Positions 27,444 through 36,973 of a stretch of 64,000 bases of DNA are shown here, one piece after another. The DNA lies in contig CBDFKU010000018.1 in NCBI GenBank assembly GCA_965248975.1, positions 1 through 64,000 on the forward strand. The letters are read 5' to 3'. A program made the translations under genes and the position numbers. Within the stretch, counting starts at the first letter, position 1. Each line of letters starts with the position of its first letter. The stretch comes from CBDFKU01 sp965248975. Lineage in GTDB: Bacteria; Chloroflexota; Dehalococcoidia; Lucifugimonadales; JAGWBF01. Under the pieces are notes generated by a model. It was not told the DNA's origin and searched no databases. It was given only the letters and a program-made list of their open reading frames with translations.

Positions 27444-28330
27444 TGGCGCGATCAGTCCCTGAAAGTGGTTGGCTACAGACCCCAAGGATACGCATGCATT
27501 ATCTGGACTGGTCCGACTCTTCGGACACGCGAAAGCGGACGCAGGAATCTCCGGTGCTGGCGCTGCATGGGTTGGCCTCGTCCTGCCACTGGTACAACCT
27601 GGTCATCCCTCACCTGGCGGACGCCCACCGCTGCATTGCTCTGGACCAGCGGGGCCATGGCCTGACCGACCAACCGCCCGGCGGCTACGACTGGGACTCG
27701 GTGGCCGCCGACGCTGTGGATGCCATGGACGTCCTGGGCATCGAGAAATCCGCCGTGCTGGGCCACTCCTGGGGTGGATATGTGGCCCTAAGTGTAGCCT
27801 CCAAATACCCCGAGAGGGTTTCTCGACTGGTGATGATAGACGGCGGCTTCATGGACTGGACCCTCTGGCCTGGGGCTACCTGGGAGTGGTTCAGCGGCCT
27901 GCTCAAGCCCCGAGACGTTTCCGGCACGCGGGAAGACTTCTTGAGCCGCCTGAGCGACCAGATGTCCGACTGCTGGAGCGACCAACTGGAAGGCATCGTC
28001 ATGACCATGGTCAAGGTAGGGCCCGACGGTTTGGTCCGGGACATCCTCGAGCCAACCAACCATGCCCAGGTGCTGGAAGCCATGTGGAACGAACCCCCTT
28101 CGACGATGTTCCCCAAGGTGAGCTGCCCCACGTTGATCGTGGCGGCCGGTCCCCGGAAGGAGCAGGAAAACTCCGATTGGACCCGGATGCGCAGGGAAAT
28201 GGCCGACCAAGCCCAGTCGGCCATTCAGGACTGCAACGTCGAGTGGATCCCCGAAACGATCCATGATATCGGCTACCACAAGCCCGAGCCGATGGCCCGG
28301 GTGATCCGGAGCTTCCTGTCCCAAGGCTGA
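27443..28330 (+). CDS. Alpha/beta hydrolase
   Basis: A 295-residue alpha/beta hydrolase with all family marks: LALHGLASSCHWYN (oxyanion HG), DQRGHGLTD, nucleophile elbow LGHSWGGYVAL, and a late His in ETIHDIGYHKPEP. Predicted to be a soluble esterase, epoxide hydrolase-like or C-C hydrolase; no feature narrows this. It is coupled to the upstream PAC2 gene by a one-base overlap. Confidence 0.85.
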   Translation: MARSVPESGWLQTPRIRMHYLDWSDSSDTRKRTQESPVLALHGLASSCHWYNLVIPHLADAHRCIALDQRGHGLTDQPPGGYDWDSVAADAVDAMDVLGIEKSAVLGHSWGGYVALSVASKYPERVSRLVMIDGGFMDWTLWPGATWEWFSGLLKPRDVSGTREDFLSRLSDQMSDCWSDQLEGIVMTMVKVGPDGLVRDILEPTNHAQVLEAMWNEPPSTMFPKVSCPTLIVAAGPRKEQENSDWTRMRREMADQAQSAIQDCNVEWIPETIHDIGYHKPEPMARVIRSFLSQG

Positions 28331-28470
28331 GCCTCTTGTAAAAGCGGGGCAATACCCACGGCCTCAGGTGTCTACACTCTCCTACCCCTTGAGCCTCCTC
28401 TGCTAGCATCTAGCTAAGTCTAAGCACCACTCGCGCCTATCCCCTGTCCCATTAGGGCAATGTTTCCTCG

Positions 28471-28977
28471 ATGTTAAGACCGTGGGAAGGGTTTAGTGTA
28501 GTGAGCGCTTTGAGAGTATCGCCAATGTTGTGCATCCTAAAGAACTGTGTCAGATGCAGCGGAGACCTGGCCATGGACGATGGCGACTGGCGATGTGTGC
28601 AGTGCGGCCAGTACTACTACGGCCAGTCGCCGGATTCAGCGACCGGAACACCCCGTGAGGCCATCGAGAACTCTCAGCCCCTCAAAGAGGCTTCGCATCG
28701 GGAGCCCATGGCCCGGCCCAGCAGCTCGGGGCGTGCTTCCGCCAAGAGGTCAGGAGGACGCAGCCGGGCCAAGTACGACAGGGACATCGGTTCCCTGATC
28801 GAATCCCATGCCACCGCAGAGTCCAAGTGGTGGGAGCGCAACCGCCACATCGTAGATCACCTGGACAATGGACTTTCGATCGCTGAGATCGCTGCATTGA
28901 CTTCTCGTGGAAAGCGGGAGATTCGCAGCATACGGGAACGCTTGTTCGAGATGAGGGCGGCTAACGGCACTGGATAG
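28471..28977 (+). CDS. Zinc-ribbon plus HTH hypothetical protein
   Basis: A small protein of up to 168 residues. Near the N-terminus two CxxC knuckles (CVRCSGD and CVQCGQ) predict a zinc ribbon. The middle is a Ser/Arg-rich linker. The C-terminus (ERNRHIVDHLDNGLSIAEIA) predicts a helix-turn-helix. Probably a small transcription-associated or DNA-binding protein; no named family recognised. The start is uncertain: ATG 28471 has no ribosome binding site, and ATG 28525 would begin just before the zinc ribbon. Confidence 0.6.
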   Translation: MLRPWEGFSVVSALRVSPMLCILKNCVRCSGDLAMDDGDWRCVQCGQYYYGQSPDSATGTPREAIENSQPLKEASHREPMARPSSSGRASAKRSGGRSRAKYDRDIGSLIESHATAESKWWERNRHIVDHLDNGLSIAEIAALTSRGKREIRSIRERLFEMRAANGTG

Positions 28978-29065
28978 CCCTTCCTCTACCCCACGAACCC
29001 TCGACCTACAATCCACGAGAGAGCATGCCCTGCCAACACACTCGAACAGAGCGGCGCTGTCCCAA

Positions 29066-29094
29066 TTGACACCTCCTTCGCTGTGTGATATACA
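29066..29094 (+). promoter_or_regulatory. Promoter for hemA-hemL
   Basis: TTGACA (29066-29071), 17-base spacer, and TATACA (29089-29094) preceded by TGA, an extended -10. It lies 104 bases upstream of hemA. Confidence 0.5.
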
Positions 29095-29197
29095 CGTACA
29101 CAGCATCCTGACAGCTAGCAAACGCCAAACTTCCTGGTCTGGCGCCTCCGGATCCCATCCAGACCAGTCTTCGGTTCGAGCTAAAGAGGAGTAACGG

Positions 29198-30478
29198 GTG
29201 GAATTCCTTGTGGTGGGGCTGAATCACCGCACCGCGCCCCTTGAGATCAGAGAGCGACTCGCAGTCCCCAAGGCCCAGCTACCTGAAGCCCTCGACGCGT
29301 TGTCGACCCGCGTCAGCCAGGGAGTCATCCTCTCCACCTGCAACCGTTCCGAGGTGTATACAGCCGGCGTCGAGGATGGTCTCAAGGGACGAGTCGATGA
29401 GTTCCTGGTTGACCACTTCGGAGTCTCTATGGAGGACCTGGGCCCCTATCTCTACAGCTACCAGCACAAGGAGTGTGTCCGCCACCTTTTCCGGGTGTCC
29501 TCCAGCCTGGACTCGATGATCATGGGTGAGGGACAAATCCTCCGCCAGGTTCGGGACGCCTTCGAAGCAGCCGCGCAAGCCAACACGGTGCAGGCACCAC
29601 TGTCGCGGGTCTTCCATCGGGCATTGAGGATGGGCAAGCGTGTAAGAAGGGATACCGCCATAGGCAAGAACGCCGTGTCAGTCAGCAGGGCATGCGTGGA
29701 GCTTGCGCGGCGGGTCCTGGGGGACCTGAGCCAGCGTCGGGTCATGGTGATGGGCACCGGCGATGCAGGGAAGCTCGCCACCAGGGCGCTCCAGGACTCC
29801 GGTGTAAAGTCCGTCGTGGTGACCAACCGCACTTTCCAGCGGGCAGCGGACCTGGTTGGGGAACTGGATGCCCAGGCCGCGCCCTTCGAGGACATGCCTC
29901 GTCTCCTGGAAGAGGTCGACATTGTCATCGGCTGCACCGGCTCTCCCGGGTACGTCCTGAGCGCCGGGATGGTAGAAAACGCCATTGCCCGCCGGCCGGA
30001 CAAGCCGCTTTTCCTCATCGACATTGCGGTGCCCAGAGATATCGATCCCGACGCCGCAGAAATCCCCAACGTATATCTACACGATATTGACGACCTACAG
30101 GCTATCTCCAACACTAACCGGCTAGAGCGAGAACGCCAGGCCAGTTATGCCGAAGAGATCGTCGCCCAGGAAACGATCCAGTTCCTGGAATGGTATGAGG
30201 ATCTCGACAAGATGCCCACCATCAGCGCGCTGAGACGCCGGGCCGAGGAAATCAGGGAGCAGGAGCTAGCGAGACTTCTCAAGATGCTTGACGGCAGCAT
30301 GACTCCAGGAGACGTCGGCCACCTCGACATGATGAGCAGGGCGCTGGTGAAGAAGCTATTGCACGCCCCCACCGCCTACCTGAAGGAACACTCCGGCTCC
30401 GACGACCTCCGCCTGGTTCGAGACCTGTTCGACCTCGACCATGAAGCCGTGTTGGACGAGGCCTCCGATCAGGAATAG
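29198..30478 (+). CDS. hemA: Glutamyl-tRNA reductase
   Basis: Reduces glutamyl-tRNA(Glu) to glutamate-1-semialdehyde with NADPH, the first committed step of C5-pathway tetrapyrrole synthesis. The 426-residue length is normal. Visible motifs are GLNHRTAPLEIRE, the catalytic Cys48 in LSTCNRSEVY, SLDSMIMGEGQILRQVRDAF and the NADPH site GTGDAGKLA, then the dimerisation helix. Translation begins at GTG 29198, with AGAGGAG eight bases upstream. The 3' end overlaps hemL, the next enzyme, so the two are probably coupled. Confidence 0.95.
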   Translation: MEFLVVGLNHRTAPLEIRERLAVPKAQLPEALDALSTRVSQGVILSTCNRSEVYTAGVEDGLKGRVDEFLVDHFGVSMEDLGPYLYSYQHKECVRHLFRVSSSLDSMIMGEGQILRQVRDAFEAAAQANTVQAPLSRVFHRALRMGKRVRRDTAIGKNAVSVSRACVELARRVLGDLSQRRVMVMGTGDAGKLATRALQDSGVKSVVVTNRTFQRAADLVGELDAQAAPFEDMPRLLEEVDIVIGCTGSPGYVLSAGMVENAIARRPDKPLFLIDIAVPRDIDPDAAEIPNVYLHDIDDLQAISNTNRLERERQASYAEEIVAQETIQFLEWYEDLDKMPTISALRRRAEEIREQELARLLKMLDGSMTPGDVGHLDMMSRALVKKLLHAPTAYLKEHSGSDDLRLVRDLFDLDHEAVLDEASDQE

Positions 30479-31790
30479 CGGCGAACAGGGCACAGACGAC
30501 CTCGCCGGACCGGCCAGATCTCGAGAGCTCTTCTCTCAGGCCCAGGAGCTGATGCCAGGCGGTGTCAACAGTCCCGTAAGGTCCTTTCGCTCCGTCGGAG
30601 GCGTCCCCAGATTCATGGCGCGCGGTAAAGGCTCCCGAGTCTGGGACGTCGACGGCGCGGAGTACGTGGACTATCTGTGTTCCTGGGGCCCCCTGATACT
30701 GGGACATGCCCACCCCGACGTCGTAGAGGCCGTGAAGGCCGCCGCCGAGGGAGGGACCAGCTTCGGCGCGCCGGTGCCCCAGGAAGTGGATCTAACCCGG
30801 CTGATCTCAAGGGCCTTTCCCTCCGTGGAGTTGGTCCGGTTGGTCAACTCCGGCACCGAAGCATGCATGAGCGCCATCCGGCTGGCGCGGGCCTACACAG
30901 GGCGCAACAAGGTAATCAAGTTCTCCGGCTGCTACCACGGTCACGCCGACGGCCTGCTGGTGAAGGCGGGCTCGGGCGCATTGGCCCTGGGTGTGCCCAC
31001 CAGCGCCGGCGTCCCTGAGGCTTACGCCGGGGAGACCCTGGTCGCCGATTACAACGACCTGGCTTCCGTGGAGGGCCATTTCCAAAGGCACCCCGAAGAC
31101 GTAGCCGGGGTCATCGTGGAGCCGGTGGCCGGCAACATGGGCGTGGTGCCTCCAACGCCCGGCTTTCTGGATGGGCTGCGCCACCTGACCCGGGATGACG
31201 GCTCGCTGCTCATTCTGGACGAGGTTATCACCGGCTTTCGGGTCGCCTACGGCGGCGCCCAGGCTCTCTATGGGCTTGAGGCCGATCTGACATGCCTGGG
31301 CAAGATTATAGGCGGCGGTCTACCCGTAGGGGCCTATGGAGGCCGCCGAGAGATCATGGAGATGGTGGCCCCCCTGGGGCCGGTGTACCAGGCCGGAACC
31401 CTCTCGGGTAACCCGCTGGCAGTGGGGGCCGGAATCGCCACGTTGGCGGCTTTGGAGTCTGAGGGGGTCTACCAGCGGCTGGAGTCCCTGGCGAAACGTC
31501 TGGTGGACGGGCTTGACCGAGCCGCCCGGGAGACAGAGGTACAGGTCACCATAAACCGGGTAGGCTCCATGTTCACCGCCTTTTTCAATCCGGGCCCGGT
31601 GGGCACTCAGACCCAGGCCGAGGCCTCGGACACGGCGAAGTACTCCCGGTTCTTCCACGCCATGCTGGGGAAGGGCGTCTACCTGGCACCGTCTCAGTAC
31701 GAGGCCGGCTTCGTCTCCCTGGCCCACTCCGAGGAGGACGTGGACTTCACCATCGCGGCTGCCCGGGAAGTGCTGGGAGAGATCGCCTAA
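30441..31790 (+). CDS. hemL: Glutamate-1-semialdehyde 2,1-aminomutase
   Basis: PLP-dependent conversion of glutamate-1-semialdehyde to 5-aminolevulinate, taking the HemA product directly. About 449 residues. Family motifs: MPGGVNSPVRSF, VNSGTEACMSAIRLAR, GCYHGHADGLLV, LDEVITGFR and the PLP lysine in LGKIIGGGLPVGAYGG. The homologous part begins near residue 27. The ATG at 30441 lies inside the end of hemA and is the only convenient start. Confidence 0.95.
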   Translation: MKPCWTRPPIRNSGEQGTDDLAGPARSRELFSQAQELMPGGVNSPVRSFRSVGGVPRFMARGKGSRVWDVDGAEYVDYLCSWGPLILGHAHPDVVEAVKAAAEGGTSFGAPVPQEVDLTRLISRAFPSVELVRLVNSGTEACMSAIRLARAYTGRNKVIKFSGCYHGHADGLLVKAGSGALALGVPTSAGVPEAYAGETLVADYNDLASVEGHFQRHPEDVAGVIVEPVAGNMGVVPPTPGFLDGLRHLTRDDGSLLILDEVITGFRVAYGGAQALYGLEADLTCLGKIIGGGLPVGAYGGRREIMEMVAPLGPVYQAGTLSGNPLAVGAGIATLAALESEGVYQRLESLAKRLVDGLDRAARETEVQVTINRVGSMFTAFFNPGPVGTQTQAEASDTAKYSRFFHAMLGKGVYLAPSQYEAGFVSLAHSEEDVDFTIAAAREVLGEIA

Positions 31791-31806
31791 CCGGGCCGTC
31801 TCCGGG

Positions 31807-32098
31807 TCACGACTTCCTGGACGCAGGACCCGTCTGTTCCTCCAGGCGTCGCTCCCGGCGCAACGCGAATATCACGACGGAGGATTCCAGCACCTCTTCC
31901 CCGCAGATGGCGAGGGATAGCGCCAGAGCCACACCAAGTGCCAGGCCCAGGCCACGCCCAGCCCACCAGCGCCAGGCCGATGACCAACCCGCGAAAACCT
32001 ACGATCCAGGTGAGCACCTTCGCCGAATCGCCCCGCAAAGCCCCTCCCATGCCCGCCAACTCTTTCCTCAGGCCGCCGACGCGGGGTATATCCGCCAC
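31807..32098 (-). pseudogene. Small hypothetical membrane protein, probable frameshift
   Basis: From ATG 32098 the frame encodes an amphipathic N-terminus (GLRKELAGMGGALRGDSAKV) and the start of a hydrophobic segment (WIVGFRGLVIGLALVG). It then loses membrane character. The neighbouring frame continues the hydrophobic segment (LGLALGVALALSLAICG), followed by a charged tail ending at 31807. A one-base change in the G/C-rich run near 31945-31965 joins them into a product of about 97 residues with one membrane span. No family recognised. Confidence 0.45.
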
Positions 32099-32302
32099 GA
32101 GAGGTCGATCAGAGAGTCCACGGGTCGTCCACTCTTAGCGTAGGGTGGATTTTCCGCTTTGTGATCCACCGGGAAGGACGATTTCGCCATCCTTCGAAAG
32201 GGTCGATGGCAAGGTGACGCTCTAGAACCCCTAAGCGTCCAGCGGACCCGTGGCCAGAAGCGCTTCCACTAAGCTTTCGTCCGTTCTTCACCGGATGATA
32301 AG

Positions 32303-32536
32303 ATGATGGAGCCCGCCAGCCTCGTATTCCATGAAGGGCCTGAAAAGATGTACGACGCCATCAGCGATTTCCTGCGGGACCTCAGCGACTACAGCCGCCC
32401 CCTTTGGACGCTATTCGTCCTGGGAATGGTGACCACGTTGTCCCTGGCACTGTACGCATTCTGGGAAACGACCCTCACCCTGATACGGGCACATCGCGGT
32501 CGGAAGCCCGGCGTCGGAAGCGGCCCCGGTTGCTGA
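32303..32536 (+). CDS. Small single-span membrane protein
   Basis: A 77-residue product with one membrane segment (about residues 32-54, LWTLFVLGMVTTLSLALYAF) and a basic tail. It lies 12 bases upstream of the TauE/SafE transporter gene in the same direction. It might be a transporter accessory, but there is no recognisable family. The start could instead be the ATG at 32348. Confidence 0.55.
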   Translation: MMEPASLVFHEGPEKMYDAISDFLRDLSDYSRPLWTLFVLGMVTTLSLALYAFWETTLTLIRAHRGRKPGVGSGPGC

Positions 32537-32548
32537 GGACACCGTAAC

Positions 32549-33640
32549 ATGCTCTTCCCCAATGCCGGGGTAGAGGTAAATCCGGCCCTCCTCCTGCTGT
32601 TGGGGCTCATGGTGGGCACGCTGGGCGGTTTCTTCGGGGTAGGAGGCGGCTTCCTCATCACAGGCGGCCTGCTGGTCTTCGGCGTTCCTCCCCTGTTCGC
32701 GGTGGGCACGGGTCTCACCCTGATCATGGGGACCTCCATCATCAACACCCTGAAACACCGCAAGAGGTGGAACGTGGATGTGAAGCTGGGAGGACTCACC
32801 CTCATCGGGACCATCCCCGCAGTGCTGGTTGCCGAACGGGTAAACTCTCAGTTAGAAGCCTGGGACGTGGCGGGCCCGGTCATCAGCTACATCTACGTTG
32901 CTTTCCTGGCTTCGGTTGGGGCCTTTGTCCTGTACGATTACTTCAAGGTGCGGTCTTACTCCGGTCCCAGGAGCGACCGGATCTCCACCGGAGGACTGGC
33001 AAAAAGGGTTCAGGCCCTCAAAATTCCACCCGACTCCATAAGGATACCGGGATATGTGTCCTTGTCGACCTACGTTTCCCTTCCTGTGTCGAATATACAG
33101 AGCATCTCTATATGGGTACCCATCGGTATCGGCTTCGGGGTCGGGTTCCTGGCGGGCCTCCTGGGGGCCGGAGGGGGTTTTATCCTGATGCCGGTGATGT
33201 TTTTCGTGCTGGGCATCCCCACAGCCGTAGCGGTCGGCACCGGCCTGCTGCAGATCACCGTGACCGGCCTGGTGGGGACCGTGGTCTATTCGATGTCCGA
33301 CAAGGTCGACCCGCTGATGGTCGTGATTATGCTGGTCACAGCCTCCGTGGGTTCCCAGATCGGTGTCATGGCCACCGGTTTCGTCGAAGGGACGAGGATA
33401 AGGTCCCTCTTCGGCATCACCATCCTCAGCGCCAGTGTCGCCGTGGCTCTAAGGCAGGTTTCGGAGAGCTCCGACATCGGTTTCCTTTCCACCGCTGCCT
33501 CCGTTCTGCTCCTGGGTGTCGCGGGAGCGGTGTGTGTCGCCATCGCCCTGATGCTGCTATTATCTAGGAACGTAGAACGCGGGGGCCCGGGCGCCCGGCC
33601 GGGAGCGTCTGACGCCCCCACAGAACCGAAGAACGTCTGA
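32549..33640 (+). CDS. TauE/SafE-family sulfite/anion exporter-like permease
   Basis: A 363-residue integral membrane protein of the TauE/SafE (DUF81) family. The two inverted halves show the paired motifs GGFFGVGGGFL and GLLGAGGGFILMP, with about eight hydrophobic segments. Members move sulfite, sulfoacetate or other small anions. An approximately 60-residue polar loop separates the halves. Predicted plasma-membrane location. It is followed after 15 bases by the GYD-domain gene. Confidence 0.88.
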   Translation: MLFPNAGVEVNPALLLLLGLMVGTLGGFFGVGGGFLITGGLLVFGVPPLFAVGTGLTLIMGTSIINTLKHRKRWNVDVKLGGLTLIGTIPAVLVAERVNSQLEAWDVAGPVISYIYVAFLASVGAFVLYDYFKVRSYSGPRSDRISTGGLAKRVQALKIPPDSIRIPGYVSLSTYVSLPVSNIQSISIWVPIGIGFGVGFLAGLLGAGGGFILMPVMFFVLGIPTAVAVGTGLLQITVTGLVGTVVYSMSDKVDPLMVVIMLVTASVGSQIGVMATGFVEGTRIRSLFGITILSASVAVALRQVSESSDIGFLSTAASVLLLGVAGAVCVAIALMLLLSRNVERGGPGARPGASDAPTEPKNV

Positions 33641-33655
33641 AAAGGAGGTAGCAGG

Positions 33656-34009
33656 ATGCCCAGCTACGTGCTGTTGCTGAACTACACGGACGAGGGGATG
33701 CGTAACATCAAGTACATGCCCCAACACGTGAGCGCCTTTCGCCAGGCTATAGAGGCCTCTGGCGGAAAGGTGCCGCAGATCCTGCTGACCCTGGGCCAGT
33801 ACGATCTGGTGGCGATAATAGAGGCGCCCAGCGACCAGGCCTGCGTATCCATGGCCCTGGGACTTTCCAGTCTGGGCAACGTACGCAGCACCACTTTGAA
33901 GGCCTTCGGCGAGAACGAGATGCCGGAGATAGCGGACAGTATCCCGTCCCTGGAGGACGATTTCGCCCGGATACTAAGCGTCCTACGCTCGCCCCCAAAC
34001 AAGCCATGA
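33656..34009 (+). CDS. GYD-domain protein
   Basis: A 117-residue protein with a GYD domain, a small ferredoxin-like fold of unknown biochemical role. The pattern YVLLLNYTDEGMRNIKYMPQ, then LTLGQYDLVAIIEAPSDQA, then a conserved RSTTLKAF is typical. A near-perfect Shine-Dalgarno AAAAGGAGGT precedes the ATG, predicting strong translation. It is probably in the operon of the anion permease. Confidence 0.85.
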   Translation: MPSYVLLLNYTDEGMRNIKYMPQHVSAFRQAIEASGGKVPQILLTLGQYDLVAIIEAPSDQACVSMALGLSSLGNVRSTTLKAFGENEMPEIADSIPSLEDDFARILSVLRSPPNKP

Positions 34010-34033
34010 CCGGCGGCCGGCAAAGGTTCCAGG

Positions 34034-35734
34034 CTAGACCCGGGCGCCACAGAGTGCGTGCACAGTCTCTTCGACCAGTGGGCGAGGAACGTCGCTCCTG
34101 ACCAAGGCCTGTCCCACGCCCTCCAGAAGCACCCACTTGACCGAGCCGCCCTCGGTCTTTTTGTCCAGGGACATCGCCTCCAGGACCCGCTGGGGGTCCA
34201 CGCCGGCGGCCGAGGTGGGTAGCCCGAACCGCTCCAGAATCCACCGCTGGCGCTGGACGACTTCTCCGTCGATCATACCGAGGGCCTCACCTATCGCCGC
34301 CGCTCCCATCATACCCACCGAGACGGCTTCACCGTGCAGGTACTCGCCATAGCCGGTGGCGGCCTCCAGAGCGTGCCCTATGGTGTGGCCATAGTTCAAC
34401 AGGATCCGCCGGCCCAGGGTCTCTCGCTCATCCTCGGTCACTATCCGGGCCTTGATTGCCACGCTGCGATGGATGGCTTCCGTGGCCACGTCCGGCCCGT
34501 TGCCGCGATCAAAGGCCCTGGAGTCGTAGGTTTTGACGTCCAGCAGCTCGTCGGCATGCACTTCGAGAAAGTCGAACAGCTCGGCGTCCAGGATCAGGCC
34601 GTGCTTTATGGCCTCGGCCCAGCCCTCCGCCAGTTCCCGCCTACCCAGGGTTGCCAGGGCGGAGACGTCGGCCAGCACCATGCGGGGCTGATAGAAGGCT
34701 CCCACCAGGTTCTTCCCTACTGGCAGGTTAACCGCCACCTTGCCGCCAATGGAGGCGTCGACCATGGCGGCCATGCTGGTGGGGACCTGGATCAGTCTCA
34801 TGCCTCGCAGATAGGTGGCTGCCACGAACCCGGCCAGGTCTCCCACCACCCCTCCGCCCACCGCCACCACCCCGTGGCCTCGCTCAGCACGGCGCTGGGC
34901 GAGCCAGGTGTAGATGGCCTCGGCCAACTCCAGGCTCTTGCTACGCTCGCCGGAGGGGATTACAAAGCAGTGGGCTTCCACGCCGCTGTGTTGAAGGGAG
35001 ATCTGGACCTGCCGGCCGTAGAGGGGGAAGACCTGCTCGTCGCTGATTATGTAAACTGGTCCATTCACGCCCATATCCAGGACATGCGGACCGATGCAGC
35101 TCAGAAGGCCACGGCCCACCAGCACCGGATAGCTTCCGCCGGCATGAGTGACGACGGCCGCCAGGTTAGGGTCCTCCATCTCTGTGTCTCCGTGACTCCG
35201 CGGCGCATCGAGGGCAGCCACAACTTCCTGGGCGGCCTGGGCCACTGTCAGATCGTCGGTGTTCAACGTGCGGTGGGCCAGCGCGTAATAACGCTGCCGG
35301 CTCTCCTTCAGGGCCTTGATCCGCTCCAGGGGGTCGGGCGCGTTCAGGAGAGGGCGGACCGCCCCCGACTGGCCGTCGCGCGACAGGCGGCGGTAGATAG
35401 TCTCCGGCAGCGCGTCGAGGCAGACGACGTACCCGCTCCTCAGCATCAGTCCCAGATTCTCGGGGTCCGCCATGGCTCCGCCGCCCGTGGAAATCACTCT
35501 GCCTCGGCGCAAGCAGGCCTCTTTGAGGGCCCGATTCTCCATCAGGCGGAATGTCGGCTCCCCTTCTTCCGCGAAGATCTTCTGGACCACTTTGCCAGCG
35601 GTAGCCTCTATCTCGGCGTCGGTGTCGACGAACTTCCATCCCAGGATACGGGCGACCTCGCGTCCGACCAGGCTCTTGCCAGTGCCGGAAAAGCCCACCA
35701 GGATGATGTTTTCGGGGGCGTCGGTCGTTCCCAT
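34034..35734 (-). CDS. aroKB: Shikimate kinase / 3-dehydroquinate synthase fusion
   Basis: A 566-residue two-enzyme fusion. Residues 1 to about 175 are shikimate kinase: Walker A GFSGTGKS (14-21), DTDAEIE, GGGAM and an Arg-rich lid. From about residue 190 to the end is 3-dehydroquinate synthase, with IPSGERSKS, GGGVVGDLAGFVAATYLRG, the GGKVAVNLPVGKN NAD/phosphate region, and metal ligands in LNYGHTIGHALE and LHGEAVSVGM. It catalyses two non-adjacent steps of the shikimate pathway. The ATG at 35734 begins directly after the aroC stop, so translation is coupled. A GTG farther upstream lies within aroC and is not used. Confidence 0.93.
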   Translation of the reverse strand: MGTTDAPENIILVGFSGTGKSLVGREVARILGWKFVDTDAEIEATAGKVVQKIFAEEGEPTFRLMENRALKEACLRRGRVISTGGGAMADPENLGLMLRSGYVVCLDALPETIYRRLSRDGQSGAVRPLLNAPDPLERIKALKESRQRYYALAHRTLNTDDLTVAQAAQEVVAALDAPRSHGDTEMEDPNLAAVVTHAGGSYPVLVGRGLLSCIGPHVLDMGVNGPVYIISDEQVFPLYGRQVQISLQHSGVEAHCFVIPSGERSKSLELAEAIYTWLAQRRAERGHGVVAVGGGVVGDLAGFVAATYLRGMRLIQVPTSMAAMVDASIGGKVAVNLPVGKNLVGAFYQPRMVLADVSALATLGRRELAEGWAEAIKHGLILDAELFDFLEVHADELLDVKTYDSRAFDRGNGPDVATEAIHRSVAIKARIVTEDERETLGRRILLNYGHTIGHALEAATGYGEYLHGEAVSVGMMGAAAIGEALGMIDGEVVQRQRWILERFGLPTSAAGVDPQRVLEAMSLDKKTEGGSVKWVLLEGVGQALVRSDVPRPLVEETVHALCGARV

Positions 35735-35736
35735 GC

Positions 35737-36915
35737 TCAAAGTTCGGGGCTGACGACGGGCGCTCTGGGTCCCACCGTCTTTAAATAGCTTTTGTAGTTG
35801 CGGCGGGTCTCCTCCACGTGGTCGCCGCCGAACTTCTCCATGAAGGCATCCGCGAGCACCAGCGCCACCATGGCCTCGCCTATGACACCCGCCGGAGGGA
35901 CCTGGCACACGTCGGAGCGCTCGTAGTGGGCCTGGACGACCTCACCGGTGTCCAGGTCCACCGAGGGAAGTGGGTTGACCAGGGTCGATATGGGCTTGAC
36001 CGCGAAGCGGGCCACCAGGGGCATACCGTTGGTCATTCCACCCTCGGTGCCGCCCGACCGGTTGGTGTCCCGCTGCCATGGATTGGAGGGATCGCTGACC
36101 GGCTTGATGACATCGTGGACCTGGGACCCCCGAAGGTCCACCGACTCCCAGCCTTCGCCCACGGACGCGGCCTTGACGGCGTTGATGGACATCAGCGCCT
36201 GGCCAATGCGGCCATCTATCCTACGGTCCCAATGAACGTGAGAACCCAAGCCTACGGGCACGCCGGTGGCCATCACCTCGACGACACCGCCCACGGTATC
36301 TCCCGCCTCCTTGGCCTCATCGATGGCCGTCATCATCCGCTGGCCGGCCTCGGGATCGGCGCATCTGACGGGGGATTCCTCCACGGCCTGCCAGTCTTTG
36401 GCTCCGTCGACAGCGGCCCAGTGGCCTCCTATGGCGACGGCGTGGCTGTGCATCTCGATGCCGAACTCCTCCAGAAGCCTCACGGCCACGGCTCCGGCGG
36501 CGACTCGCGCCGCGGTTTCCCGGGCGCTGGCCCGCTCAAGGATATTGCGTACGTCGTCGAACCCGTACTTCATGGTCCCAGCCAGGTCGGCGTGCCCGGG
36601 CCTCAGACGGGTCACTCTCTTTACCTCCGCCTCGACGGGCTCCACGCTCATGGGCTCCTGCCAGTTGACCCAGTCCTTGTTCTCGATGGTCATGCCGATG
36701 GGGCTGCCCAGCGTCAAGCCGTGGCGTACGCCGGACATGATCCGGGCCCGGTCCTGTTCGATGAGCATGCGTCCGCCGCGGCCGTAGCCACGCTGGCGCC
36801 GGGCTAGCTGGGCCGCGATGTACTCCTCACCGACGGCCAGTCCCGCGGGAATGCCCTCCACGATGATGACAAGGCCCTGTCCGTGGGACTCGCCCGCCGT
36901 CAGGAAGCGGACCAT
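35737..36915 (-). CDS. aroC: Chorismate synthase
   Basis: Converts EPSP to chorismate using reduced FMN, the last shikimate-pathway step. 392 residues, a normal length. Motifs: FLTAGESHGQGL at the start, RRQRGYGRGGRM, RPGHADLAGTMKYG, RASARETAARVAAGA and GGMTNGMPLVARFAVKP. Between aroE (58 bases upstream) and aroKB (immediately downstream) in one minus-strand operon. Confidence 0.96.
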   Translation of the reverse strand: MVRFLTAGESHGQGLVIIVEGIPAGLAVGEEYIAAQLARRQRGYGRGGRMLIEQDRARIMSGVRHGLTLGSPIGMTIENKDWVNWQEPMSVEPVEAEVKRVTRLRPGHADLAGTMKYGFDDVRNILERASARETAARVAAGAVAVRLLEEFGIEMHSHAVAIGGHWAAVDGAKDWQAVEESPVRCADPEAGQRMMTAIDEAKEAGDTVGGVVEVMATGVPVGLGSHVHWDRRIDGRIGQALMSINAVKAASVGEGWESVDLRGSQVHDVIKPVSDPSNPWQRDTNRSGGTEGGMTNGMPLVARFAVKPISTLVNPLPSVDLDTGEVVQAHYERSDVCQVPPAGVIGEAMVALVLADAFMEKFGGDHVEETRRNYKSYLKTVGPRAPVVSPEL

Positions 36916-36973
36916 TGGGTCCCTCCGGGCATCAGTTCTGGTTTCCTGCTCGTCATCCGATAATCCTCAACAG

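Noticed and set aside
34334..35788. 484-codon plus-strand frame opposite aroKB
   Set aside because: The opposite strand encodes two canonical enzymes with all motifs; this frame is a GC-rich antisense artefact.
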